NCBI GenBank assembly: GCA_937923355.1
Contig: CALAIO010000091.1
Coordinates: 1 to 7,336 of the forward strand
Direction of reading: 5' to 3'
Length of the DNA: 7,336 nucleotides
Origin: an uncultured Rhizobiaceae group bacterium
Lineage (GTDB): Bacteria > Pseudomonadota > Alphaproteobacteria > Rhizobiales > Rhizobiaceae
Of this stretch, positions 1 through 6,847 are shown in pieces. Both the position numbers and the translations under genes were made by a program. Position 1 is the stretch's first letter. Each line of letters starts with the position of its first letter. The notes below the pieces were generated by a model. The model made no database searches and had not been told where the DNA came from. It saw only the letters and a program-made list of their open reading frames with translations.

Positions 1-1856
1 ATCATTACTTTTTCACGCTCTGAAGATTGCGCTTCAGTACGTACTTCGCCTGCAAACGGTACTTCGTAAGTTGAGTACATATAAGCAGTTGGTGAAGCAA
101 ATTCTGCAGCTGACGTATCGATGCGCTTATAGACCGGATGCACATCCAGTTTTGCTCTCAGAGCTGTTACTTCTTTTTCAGATGTACCAGAGAGTTCAGC
201 AAGTCTGCTATCGGCAAAACCTTGTGCTTTTAACATGCGCAGGTTTTGATCATCTTGAGGCAGGCCATGCTCGCGGATGCGGTCTTCGCTTGCGATGATG
301 TTTTGGAATTGTTCAATGTACCAAGGGTCAAATTTGGAATACTGGTGAACGTCTTCTGGCGTTGCCCCTTCACGCAAGGATTGCGCAACCATGCGAAGGC
401 GATCTGGTGTTGCTGTTACAAGTGCAGCACGGATGGCGTTTTTATCGTCGCCCTCGCCAATGCCCGGAATTTCGATTTCATCAAGGCCTGAAAGTCCTGT
501 TTCAAGACCACGAAGCGCTTTTTGCATGGATTCAGCAAACGTACGACCAATCGCCATCACTTCGCCAACAGATTTCATGGCTGTTGAAAGGTGAGGCGGG
601 CTGCCCGGGAATTTTTCAAATGCGAAGCGTGGAATTTTTGTAACCACATAGTCAATCGATGGTTCAAATGATGCTGGTGTTGCACCGCCAGTGATGTCGT
701 TGTCCAGTTCATCGAGCGTATACCCAACTGCAAGACGCGCTGCGACTTTTGCAATCGGGAAACCAGTTGCTTTTGAAGCAAGGGCAGATGAGCGCGATAC
801 ACGCGGGTTCATTTCGATCACCACAAGACGACCGTCTTTTGGGTCAACCGCAAACTGTACGTTAGAACCACCCGTTTCAACACCAATTTCGCGAAGCACA
901 GCAATCGAGGCATTTCGCATGACCTGATATTCTTTGTCGGTCAATGTGAGCGCTGGTGCGACTGTAATGGAGTCGCCAGTATGAACGCCCATTGGGTCAA
1001 CGTTTTCAATCGAACAGATGATGATGCAGTTATCCGCTTTGTCGCGGACAACTTCCATTTCGTATTCTTTCCAGCCTAAAATGGATTCTTCGACGAGCAC
1101 TTCGTTTGTCGGAGACGCATCTACGCCGCCGACAACAAGCGTGTAAAGTTCTTCCAATGTGTATGCGATACCGCCGCCTTGGCCACCCATGGTGAAGGAT
1201 GGGCGTACGATTGCTGGAAGGCCTGTTGTTTTTGTTGCTTGAAGCGCTTGCATTTGCGCAACCAGACGATGCTCTTCAAGGCGCATGGTTTCGCCTTCGC
1301 GCCATTCAACTTCAAAGGCTTCCTTGTCTTTTGCTGCTTTTTGGCCAGCTTTATAATCTGCCTCGAATTGGCTTTTAAGTTCAGTTGTATTCACGAAAGC
1401 TGAACGCGGTGTTGCAAGGCCAATTTTGTGCATTGCTTCGCGGAAAAGATCTCTATCTTCGGCCTTGTCGATCGCGTGCGCATCTGCACCGATCATCTCG
1501 ACATCCCATTTATCCAACACGCCCATCTTGCGAAGCGATAGGGCAGTGTTAAGTGCTGTCTGACCGCCCATAGTTGGCAGGACAACGAGTTTGTCGTCTG
1601 GACGCTCTGTGCGTTCTTTCTCAATGATTTTTGCGACGATCTCAGGCGTGATTGGCTCGATGTAGGTTGCATCTGCCAATTCCGGGTCTGTCATGATTGT
1701 GGCAGGGTTGGAGTTTACCAGAATAATTCGGTAACCCTCTGCCTTGAGCGCCTTACAGGCTTGTGTTCCAGAGTAATCGAACTCACAGGCTTGGCCGATA
1801 ACAATTGGCCCAGCCCCGATGATGAGGATGGAGTTTATATCTTTTCTTGCGGGCAT
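1..1856 (-). CDS. carB: Carbamoyl-phosphate synthase large subunit, N-terminal part (runs off left edge)
   Basis: CarB makes carbamoyl phosphate from bicarbonate, two ATP and ammonia channelled from CarA, feeding arginine and pyrimidine synthesis in the cytosol. I translated the minus strand from the ATG at 1856; it stays open to base 3, giving about 618 residues. The start [21 protein letters not shown] matches the family start. The first ATP-grasp (carboxyphosphate) half spans roughly residues 1-455, with R218, Q334, E348 and N350 matching E. coli R169, Q285, E299 and N301. The oligomerisation domain follows (about 455-615), with the [15 protein letters not shown] stretch, and the frame ends at REKVM, just before the second ATP-grasp half. 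Compared with E. coli there are a short insert near residue 90 and a charged helical insert near residues 160-205, a known alphaproteobacterial trait. No clear Shine-Dalgarno precedes the ATG; only a weak AGAG lies about 14 nt upstream. The frame appears undamaged. Confidence 0.97.
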   Translation of the reverse strand, partial: MPARKDINSILIIGAGPIVIGQACEFDYSGTQACKALKAEGYRIILVNSNPATIMTDPELADATYIEPITPEIVAKIIEKERTERPDDKLVVLPTMGGQTALNTALSLRKMGVLDKWDVEMIGADAHAIDKAEDRDLFREAMHKIGLATPRSAFVNTTELKSQFEADYKAGQKAAKDKEAFEVEWREGETMRLEEHRLVAQMQALQATKTTGLPAIVRPSFTMGGQGGGIAYTLEELYTLVVGGVDASPTNEVLVEESILGWKEYEMEVVRDKADNCIIICSIENVDPMGVHTGDSITVAPALTLTDKEYQVMRNASIAVLREIGVETGGSNVQFAVDPKDGRLVVIEMNPRVSRSSALASKATGFPIAKVAARLAVGYTLDELDNDITGGATPASFEPSIDYVVTKIPRFAFEKFPGSPPHLSTAMKSVGEVMAIGRTFAESMQKALRGLETGLSGLDEIEIPGIGEGDDKNAIRAALVTATPDRLRMVAQSLREGATPEDVHQYSKFDPWYIEQFQNIIASEDRIREHGLPQDDQNLRMLKAQGFADSRLAELSGTSEKEVTALRAKLDVHPVYKRIDTSAAEFASPTAYMYSTYEVPFAGEVRTEAQSSEREKVM

Positions 1857-1917
1857 CTAGCGTATCATTTCTCTTTGTCGCGCGGCTATTAATTCCTGAT
1901 TGGGAGGAGCAAGAATC

Positions 1918-1953
1918 ATGGCGCAAAATTTAATGGCTAGAAGACTCCTATAG
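1918..1953 (+). CDS. Possible 11-residue leader peptide upstream of the copper chaperone
   Basis: A very short frame, MAQNLMARRLL then TAG, is preceded by GGGAGGAG at 1902-1909 with 8 nt to the ATG. This is the best Shine-Dalgarno match I saw in the window, better than those of the annotated genes. The frame ends about 150 bp before the copper chaperone start, and two hairpins lie between. AGGAG within the ribosome-binding site is complementary to CTCCT at 1945-1949 inside the ORF, so the site could be masked in RNA. It could be a leader peptide, the start of a decayed gene, or chance. I recognise no homolog. Confidence 0.25.
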   Translation: MAQNLMARRLL

Positions 1954-2018
1954 ATGATCTATTTGTATTGCGAAAGGGGGGGAATGTGAGAAAGTGGGGG
2001 TAATTCAAAAATAATATT

Positions 2019-2056
2019 CGGCTTGCGCCGTCTTGCCACATTACAGCCGTGGCAGG
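2019..2056 (+). promoter_or_regulatory. Two adjacent inverted repeats upstream of the copper chaperone
   Basis: CGGC-TTGC-GCCG at 2019-2030 is a 4-bp stem with a 4-nt loop. It is followed directly by TGCCAC (2034-2039) and GTGGCA (2049-2054), separated by 9 nt; with one G-T wobble and an outer C-G pair this reaches about 8 bp as RNA (2032-2056). No T-run follows, so it does not look like a simple terminator. It could be a protein-binding dyad or 5' UTR structure for the chaperone gene, whose ATG is 49 bp further on. Confidence 0.35.
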
Positions 2057-2105
2057 GATGTTTATTTGTATGAAAAACCCTCTCAAACAATAAGGCTATC
2101 CAGGT

Positions 2106-2615
2106 ATGAGATTTTTCGTTTCCGCGCTAGCAGCACTTACGCTTTCTGTCTTCACAAGTGCTTTCGCATTTGCCCATGATTATCACGTTGGCAGTTTGAC
2201 GATTGAGCATCCTCATATTCCTGCAACTGTAAAAGCTGCTCCGGTAGCAGCTGGTTATTTGATTATTAAAAATAACGGCTCTGAGGATGATAGACTATTG
2301 AATGTTTCTGCTGGCTTTTCAGCAAAGCAACAAATCCACAGTATGACGATGGTTGAAGGTGTGATGCGGATGCGTCCGCTGAAGGATGGTGTTGCTATTC
2401 CTGCTGGTGGGGAAATCTCTCTGAAAAAAGGCGGTAATCACCTCATGTTCATGAAACTTTCTGAACAGATGCAAGCTGGCGAGCTGCGCGATGTAACGCT
2501 TATTTTCGAAAAAGCTGGTGAAGTAAAAATCGGGATGATTGTGATTGATCCCGAAGACCTTGAAGATGAAGGAGAACCGGAAGGTCATTCAGGGCATTCG
2601 GGTCATACAAACTAA
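2106..2615 (+). CDS. Periplasmic copper chaperone, PCuAC/DUF461 family
   Basis: Proteins of this family bind Cu(I) in the periplasm and hand it to the CuA/CuB centres of haem-copper oxidases, often together with Sco proteins. The 169-residue product begins with a signal peptide (residues 1-23, hydrophobic core then AFAFA), with likely cleavage before His24. The Cu(I) motif is visible as H78-x-M80, M87 and M89, then H112-x-M114, with spacing close to the family pattern H(M)x10Mx21HxM (here x10 and x22). Conserved PAGG and a GNHLMFM block fit the family. The C-terminus is acidic and ends HSGHSGH, an extra possible metal-binding tail. The ATG at 2106 has a modest AAGG about 10 nt upstream. The gene stands alone: no Sco, oxidase or copper-transport gene is visible beside it. 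The family is clear; the client enzyme is inferred. Confidence 0.92.
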   Translation: MRFFVSALAALTLSVFTSAFAFAHDYHVGSLTIEHPHIPATVKAAPVAAGYLIIKNNGSEDDRLLNVSAGFSAKQQIHSMTMVEGVMRMRPLKDGVAIPAGGEISLKKGGNHLMFMKLSEQMQAGELRDVTLIFEKAGEVKIGMIVIDPEDLEDEGEPEGHSGHSGHTN

Positions 2616-2670
2616 ACTATAAACTTCTATTTCAGAACAGGCATCACTGCTGTGGATGAACGGCTTGTGT

Positions 2671-2697
2671 TTGTTCCCATTTTTATTGAATTATGAT
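2671..2697 (+). promoter_or_regulatory. Candidate sigma-70-type promoter for the DUF11 protein gene
   Basis: TATGAT at 2692-2697 is a good -10 match, and TTGTTC at 2671-2676 is a possible -35 with a 15-bp spacer, somewhat short. It lies about 65 bp before the gene start, inside the 146-bp gap after the copper chaperone, where I saw no strong terminator hairpin. Confidence 0.33.
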
Positions 2698-2761
2698 AAC
2701 CTAAGGGAAGAATTTAGCAGGGAAATATTTGGTGCAATAGTTTAGTGAGCAAGTATTTATT

Positions 2762-4369
2762 ATGTTGTTTAGAACTATGTATATGGTTTTGTTCAGCATT
2801 TTGTTTTTGCAACCTGCTGGAGCCTTTACATTATCATCAACGGTAGAAGCAATTACTATCCCGAGTGTGGGTGGTGCATTTCAGACTGTTAATTTTGAAA
2901 ACACTTACACGAGTGCTGTTCCCAGTTGTATTTACAATCTTCCCAGTGGCGCTTCACCACCTGCTGTTGTGCGAATTCAAAGTGTAGGCGCATCCAGCAT
3001 GCAGGTTCGTCTTCAGGAGCCTCGAAATTCTGCCGCCGTTACAAGTGGATCCGTATTTTGTCTTGTGGCTGAGGAAGGCGTGAATATTTTGCCTGATGGC
3101 AGGCGCATTGAAGCCAGGACAGTTCTATCTACTGTTACCCATGGCAGAAATGTACCTTTGGGTAATGGGGCTGGAACCATGCCAAATGTATCAGGCCTAT
3201 TCTCAGGCTTCACTGATCCTACAGTTCTTGGTCAGGTGATAACATTCAACGATAGCGATTTCAGCTTTTTCCACGCTAACGATTGTGAAAATTCTGGTAA
3301 CCCTCCTTACTTATCCAATTTTGCAGACGGTATTTGCGTGACCAAAATGGTCGCTGAGGATACAACAACGCGCGGCAATGAAACGCTTGGTATTATTGTC
3401 ATTGAAAGTGGTAGTGGAAATTATGAAGGTATCGCCTACACGGCTGCTTTAGGGGGAAACTCAATAGATGGCGTTAATAACAATGGGAATAGTTATGCGC
3501 TTGGTGGTACATTCGAATTTGCTACGGCAACCCTATCAGGATTGAATGGTAATAACGGCGGGTGGGCGGTTCTCTTTGGCGCTGGTGCTGTTGGTGGCAC
3601 TACGCTTTCGCTTGCGATAGATGAAGACCAACTACAAGATGCAGAACGGGCTCATATCGATGAAAACGTCGCATATTTTGCTGTACGCAGGTTGCCTGTT
3701 TTTACAGCTTCCAAAACAGTTGACCGTAGTGAAATCGCTGAAACATTGACGCTTAATTATGAGATCGTTCTTGAAAACACTGGGCAGCTTAATCAAACAG
3801 GTGTTGTTTTAGACGATACGCTTCCCGATGGTTCGACGGGAACTGTTTCAGGTCCTGTAGAAAGCCTTACCGCTGATAATATTTTTGAAGTTGGTGAAAC
3901 CTGGACTTATACGGTTAGTTATTCTGTAACAGCAGGTGATATTACTGCGGGTATCGATCTGATCAATAATGTTTCTGTGACAACAGACCAATATACGGCT
4001 GAGAGCCAGACAGACGAAACAGCCTTGGCGACCACTGTGATTGTTCCGGGCAATCCCTCCATCACCGTTACAAAAACCGCAAGCACAGATACCAATGTTC
4101 CTGCCGGCGTTGAGGTAACCTACACTTATGTGGTGACAAATACAGGCAACCAATTTGTCTCTGATATTACGCTTGTTGATGCGCACACGGGTAGTGGTCC
4201 TGCACCTGTTCCAACCAATGAGACATTAACTGCTGACAATGATGTCATTAACGATTCTTCTGATCCAAGTGGTATCAATGGTTCTTGGGATAGTTTGGCG
4301 CCTGGGGATGAGGTGACCTTTACGGCAACGTATATTGTCACCCAAAGTGATGTGGATACGCTTCAGTAA
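2762..4369 (+). CDS. Secreted DUF11-repeat surface protein, apparently truncated at its C-terminus
   Basis: The 535-residue product has a signal peptide (about 1-21, hydrophobic stretch then PAGA|F). Residues ~35-310 form an unnamed extracellular beta-rich module. It seems to hold two related halves, both with a Y/F-T-x-P/V opening and later blocks VRIQ-VRLQEP-LVAEEG and VTKMVAED-ETLGIIVIESGSG. It closes with AIDEDQLQDAERAH and ENVAYFAV, a motif I recall from large marine bacterial exoproteins. Two DUF11-type repeats follow, at ~313-427 and ~433-535. The second stops at VTQSDVDTLQ, whereas the first continues for ~28 more residues (LINNVSV...). So the last strands of repeat 2, and any anchoring domain beyond, are missing. 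The stop codon overlaps the 3' end of the convergent lytTR gene by 7 bp. The ribosome-binding site is weak (AGTGAG, about 12 nt upstream); Met6 and Met8 are alternative starts. Function is unknown; adhesion or surface display would be typical of DUF11 proteins. Confidence 0.85.
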   Translation: MLFRTMYMVLFSILFLQPAGAFTLSSTVEAITIPSVGGAFQTVNFENTYTSAVPSCIYNLPSGASPPAVVRIQSVGASSMQVRLQEPRNSAAVTSGSVFCLVAEEGVNILPDGRRIEARTVLSTVTHGRNVPLGNGAGTMPNVSGLFSGFTDPTVLGQVITFNDSDFSFFHANDCENSGNPPYLSNFADGICVTKMVAEDTTTRGNETLGIIVIESGSGNYEGIAYTAALGGNSIDGVNNNGNSYALGGTFEFATATLSGLNGNNGGWAVLFGAGAVGGTTLSLAIDEDQLQDAERAHIDENVAYFAVRRLPVFTASKTVDRSEIAETLTLNYEIVLENTGQLNQTGVVLDDTLPDGSTGTVSGPVESLTADNIFEVGETWTYTVSYSVTAGDITAGIDLINNVSVTTDQYTAESQTDETALATTVIVPGNPSITVTKTASTDTNVPAGVEVTYTYVVTNTGNQFVSDITLVDAHTGSGPAPVPTNETLTADNDVINDSSDPSGINGSWDSLAPGDEVTFTATYIVTQSDVDTLQ

Positions 4370-5166
4370 TTCTTAAATCGTTCGCGGACTAATTTTGCGT
4401 TGCTTCTCGAGACAGGAAATTCCTTGCCTTCTTTTGTGAGAATAAAGAGATTACCGTTTTTTCTTTGTACTTGCTCTACTGCTTCATCTGCGATCCAATG
4501 AGATCGATGAATTTGTATGCCAGCAAAATTTTGAAGTTCCATCACGGCATCAGAAAAGCGAATTAATATTAGTTCTGATCCACGATCTGTTGTTGCCTCA
4601 ACATAATGATCCTGACTTGTGATGTGCAGAAGGTTCTTGCCTAAATGTGCGGACAGGCGACTTAGGAATGGAGTTTCCTTTTGGATATGCGGTTCAGAAT
4701 TATCATCTTCTTCATCGCTTCTTATAAGAAAATACAAAAGGCTTATGGCAATGGAAATTCCAAGGCAGTAACTCAGGAGCCTTAGGTATTGCGGAAGTCC
4801 TCCCATGTCCAACGAGAAGCCATATTGATTTAAACACCAAACAATAATGCTTACCGGAAAGCCTACAGAAATCGCACCAAGTGCCTTTGCCATTTGTGGT
4901 TTCATGCCGAATTTGGTGAGTGATGAAATTACAAAAACAGCGACAAATACTCCTGTGAAAAACGTAAGTACGGCGTGGAGCGACCAATAAACAAGTCGCT
5001 CGGCATGATTTAGGCTTTGCAATGTTCCAAATGGACCGGCGATTGTAAGGATTATAACAACAGCGGCAAAGCCAATCCAGAAACGATAATTTTGAATGAT
5101 TGCCCGTATTTCACGAAGCGTGAATTGCAAGGGTGGTAGATCTGCGAATTTTTCTGAGCCGTTCAT
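4363..5166 (-). CDS. Membrane-anchored LytTR-family DNA-binding regulator
   Basis: This is a 267-residue protein with an N-terminal membrane part and a C-terminal LytTR DNA-binding domain, the beta-rich fold of AgrA and LytR. Four hydrophobic segments lie at about residues 30-47, 59-83, 95-114 and 129-149. A charged linker (RSDEEDDNSE) follows, and the LytTR domain fills about 167-267, with IQIHRSHWI and FPVSRSNAKLVRERF as hallmarks. There is no receiver domain, so it is a one-component regulator that must work from the membrane. I chose the ATG at 5166; the longer frame needs TTG at 5214, has no ribosome-binding site, and would cover the candidate promoter of the divergent gene. AGGA lies 13 nt before the ATG, a long spacing. 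It is convergent with the truncated DUF11 gene and divergent from the DUF2306 gene, which may be its target or partner. The signal sensed cannot be told from sequence. Confidence 0.9.
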   Translation of the reverse strand: MNGSEKFADLPPLQFTLREIRAIIQNYRFWIGFAAVVIILTIAGPFGTLQSLNHAERLVYWSLHAVLTFFTGVFVAVFVISSLTKFGMKPQMAKALGAISVGFPVSIIVWCLNQYGFSLDMGGLPQYLRLLSYCLGISIAISLLYFLIRSDEEDDNSEPHIQKETPFLSRLSAHLGKNLLHITSQDHYVEATTDRGSELILIRFSDAVMELQNFAGIQIHRSHWIADEAVEQVQRKNGNLFILTKEGKEFPVSRSNAKLVRERFKNY

Positions 5167-5176
5167 GTATTTCAAA

Positions 5177-5204
5177 TTGTCCTGCGATGTTTTCCAAATA
5201 TAGC
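5177..5204 (+). promoter_or_regulatory. Candidate promoter of the DUF2306 gene
   Basis: TTGTCC at 5177-5182 and TATAGC at 5199-5204 are separated by 16 bp, placing a transcription start near 5211 and leaving a 5' leader of about 30 nt. It lies in the 73-bp space between the divergent start codons, so a regulator bound here could affect both genes. TGTCCTGCGA (5179-5187 region) and TGTCTGCAA (5207-5215) form an imperfect direct repeat around it, the type of arrangement LytTR proteins often bind. This is suggestive only. Confidence 0.33.
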
Positions 5205-5226
5205 CTGTCTGCAAGATTATTTAAAT

Positions 5227-5230
5227 GGAG
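5227..5230 (+). promoter_or_regulatory. Ribosome-binding site that fixes the DUF2306 start
   Basis: GGAG lies 9 nt before the ATG at 5240. It overlaps the upstream in-frame ATG at 5225, which itself has no ribosome-binding site, so the downstream ATG is the better start. Confidence 0.6.
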
Positions 5231-5239
5231 TATTTGCAG

Positions 5240-5737
5240 ATGAGTTTAGATCCTTTTTTTAAAGCAGGTTTGGTTGTTCAAGTTCATATGATTGCTGCTC
5301 TGGTAGCCTTGGTTTTGGGAGCTGTAATTTTATTTAATATGAAAGGCACCCGTAAACATAAAAACCTTGGTAAACTATGGGTAGGACTTATGGTTATCGT
5401 TGCTTTCACTTCGTTTTTTATAAATGAGTTGAAAACTTGGGGGCCATTTAGCCCAATTCACATATTGTCAGTTCTAACACTCATAACACTTGTTGTTGCT
5501 ATTAGAGCAATCCGCAGAGGTAATGTGCGCATCCACAAGTCTTCCATGGTCGGATTGTATTTCGGTGGCCTAGTCTTGGCGGGGCTTTTTACGCTAATGC
5601 CTGGACGCGTCATTAATCGAATGTTGTTTGGTGAACCAGAGTTCTATCTCAGCACTTTATCTTTTGCTTGGGTTTTCCCTTTTTCAGCAATTGTCATTGC
5701 ATTTGGTGTGATGGCAGTGCGTTCAAGAGCAAAATAA
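5240..5737 (+). CDS. DUF2306 family integral membrane protein
   Basis: The product is 165 residues from the preferred ATG at 5240 (170 from the ATG at 5225). It is very hydrophobic, with about five membrane segments near residues 9-33, 44-62, 73-91, 104-121 and 139-160. Family-like marks are H16 in the first helix, GTRKHKNLGKLWV between the first two helices, FSPIHILSVLTL, and IRRGNVRIHKSSMVGLYFGGL, with conserved-looking histidines H16, H40, H74 and H99. The repeated membrane histidines could bind haem or metal, but that is inference; the biochemical function of DUF2306 is not known to me. The gene shares a 73-bp divergent promoter region with the LytTR membrane regulator, hinting that it is regulated by it or modulates it. 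The next gene downstream, on the same strand, starts 110 bp later and is unlikely to be translationally coupled. Confidence 0.85.
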   Translation: MSLDPFFKAGLVVQVHMIAALVALVLGAVILFNMKGTRKHKNLGKLWVGLMVIVAFTSFFINELKTWGPFSPIHILSVLTLITLVVAIRAIRRGNVRIHKSSMVGLYFGGLVLAGLFTLMPGRVINRMLFGEPEFYLSTLSFAWVFPFSAIVIAFGVMAVRSRAK

Positions 5738-5836
5738 TAGGTCTTTTTGGGCGCTAAGCGGGCAAGTGTTGGAATTTGCTCTTTGCAATAGTTGATTATT
5801 TCTATAGTTTTTCACTTAGCAAATTTTATAAGTTAT

Positions 5837-5840
5837 GGAG
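5837..5840 (+). promoter_or_regulatory. Ribosome-binding site that fixes the ypfJ start
   Basis: GGAG lies 7 nt before the ATG at 5848. The longer open frame from 5776 would start with TTG without such a site and would add 24 residues unlike the family N-terminus. Confidence 0.7.
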
Positions 5841-5847
5841 TGATTTC

Positions 5848-6783
5848 ATGCGCTGGAAAGGCCGTGGCAGAAGTGCCAATGTTAATGATGCCCGTGGGCA
5901 AAGCGGTGGTGGTGGCTTTGGGTTTCCATCTGGAGGTCGCAGAAGATTGCCTATAGGTGGCGGCCGTCGTGGCGGTGGTATGGGTATCGGAACGCTTATC
6001 ATTATTGGTATTGTGATGATGTTCTTAGGCATTAATCCACTGAAGCTTTTAACAGGTGGTTTAGGCGGAAGCCTTGGCGGTGGTTTCTCACCACAAATGC
6101 AAGCACCACAACGTCAGCAAGCGCCTCGCGCAGAATATACTAGCGATGAGCAGAAGCAATTTGTGGAAACCATTCTTGGGTCGACTGAACAAGTCTGGAC
6201 AACCATATTTGCCAACTATGGAAAGCAATATCCCAAGCCAAGATTGAACCTTTTTGGGGGGCAAGTGCGTTCAGCATGTGGTCTGGCTTCTTCTGCGTCC
6301 GGGCCGTTTTATTGTCCTGGTGATAGTGAGATCTATATCGATCTTTCATTTTATCAGGAGCTTGAACAGAAGTTCGGTGCTGGCGGTGATTTCGCCCAAG
6401 CCTATGTGCTTGCCCATGAGGTAGGTCATCACGTTCAAAACATCATCGGTGTCCTGCCACAGTTCAACAAAATGCGTCGTTCTATGGGCAAGGCTCAGTT
6501 TAACAAGCAGTCCGTGAAGGTTGAACTTCAGGCAGATTGCTTTGCAGGTGTTTGGGGGCATTACGTCAATAAGGAAGGTTGGCTAGAAGCTGGAGACCTT
6601 GAAGAAGCTTTAAGAGCTGCTAACCAGATTGGTGATGATGCAATCCAGAAACGCACACAGGGTTATGTTGTGCCGGAGAGTTTTAATCATGGCACGTCAG
6701 AGCAAAGACGCTTTTGGTTCCGTCGTGGATTTGAATCAGGTCGTATTGAAAGCTGCGATACGTTTAAGGCACGTAATCTTTAG
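5848..6783 (+). CDS. ypfJ: Neutral zinc metallopeptidase, YpfJ/Zn_peptidase family
   Basis: The product is 311 residues and matches the YpfJ family in start (MRWKGR-(7)-DARG, like MRWQGR in E. coli), order and length. A Gly/Arg-rich N-terminal stretch (about 16-46) precedes one membrane segment (about 47-61). A Gly/Gln-rich linker leads to the peptidase domain (about 97-310). The zinc-binding HExxH is H190-E191-V-G-H194 within LAHEVGHHVQ, and E226 in VELQADCFAGVW is the likely third ligand. Further family marks are SACG (C144), FYCPGD (C156) and the C-terminal GTSEQRRFWFRRGFESG; C144 and C156 could form a disulfide. The domain probably faces the periplasm, tethered by the single helix. The substrate is unknown for the family. 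The ATG at 5848 was chosen over an upstream TTG. It stands alone on the plus strand after the DUF2306 gene, with a possible terminator hairpin 31 bp after its stop. Confidence 0.93.
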   Translation: MRWKGRGRSANVNDARGQSGGGGFGFPSGGRRRLPIGGGRRGGGMGIGTLIIIGIVMMFLGINPLKLLTGGLGGSLGGGFSPQMQAPQRQQAPRAEYTSDEQKQFVETILGSTEQVWTTIFANYGKQYPKPRLNLFGGQVRSACGLASSASGPFYCPGDSEIYIDLSFYQELEQKFGAGGDFAQAYVLAHEVGHHVQNIIGVLPQFNKMRRSMGKAQFNKQSVKVELQADCFAGVWGHYVNKEGWLEAGDLEEALRAANQIGDDAIQKRTQGYVVPESFNHGTSEQRRFWFRRGFESGRIESCDTFKARNL

Positions 6784-6813
6784 AGAGCCAGCATACTGAT
6801 TGATGCACATTTG

Positions 6814-6847
6814 GCTGCGCTGATTTCTTTTGGCGCAGCAGTGTTTT
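6814..6847 (+). terminator. Possible rho-independent terminator after ypfJ
   Basis: GCTGCGC (6814-6820) and GCGCAGC (6833-6839) form a perfect GC-rich 7-bp stem with a 12-nt loop, followed by AGTGTTTT. It is 31 nt past the ypfJ stop. The T-run is short and delayed and the loop is large, so efficiency may be moderate. Confidence 0.42.

Larger units (their letters stand above)
1857..2105. promoter_or_regulatory. Divergent intergenic region between carB and the copper chaperone gene
   Basis: This 249-bp stretch must hold the start signals of both neighbours. Visible in it: a mini-ORF with a strong ribosome-binding site (1902-1953, +), an odd-centred palindrome with 6-bp arms ATAGAT-G-ATCTAT (1950-1962), G-runs of seven and five bases around 1976-2000, an AT-rich TAATAT at 2012-2017 that could be a -10 element, and two adjacent dyads at 2019-2030 and 2032-2056. 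I find no convincing paired -35/-10 for either direction. Confidence 0.4.

Noticed and set aside
71..1403. Several short frames on both strands within the first 1.4 kb
   Set aside because: They are out-of-frame shadows of carB, whose minus-strand frame is continuous and matches the family throughout.
1976..2000. G-runs as a possible G-quadruplex
   Set aside because: One run of seven and one of five do not give four separated G-tracts; more likely simple sequence, and the seven-base run is a possible sequencing-error spot.
3848..4341. Minus-strand frames of 112 and 71 codons inside the DUF11 gene
   Set aside because: The plus-strand frame has a signal peptide and recognisable repeats; the opposite frames have a composition typical of antisense shadows.
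5167..5214. 16-residue N-terminal extension of the LytTR regulator
   Set aside because: It needs a TTG start without a ribosome-binding site and overlaps the likely promoter of the divergent gene; the ATG at 5166 is preferred.
5776..5847. 24-residue N-terminal extension of the zinc peptidase
   Set aside because: It needs a TTG start; the ATG at 5848 has GGAG 7 nt upstream and gives the usual family N-terminus MRW.
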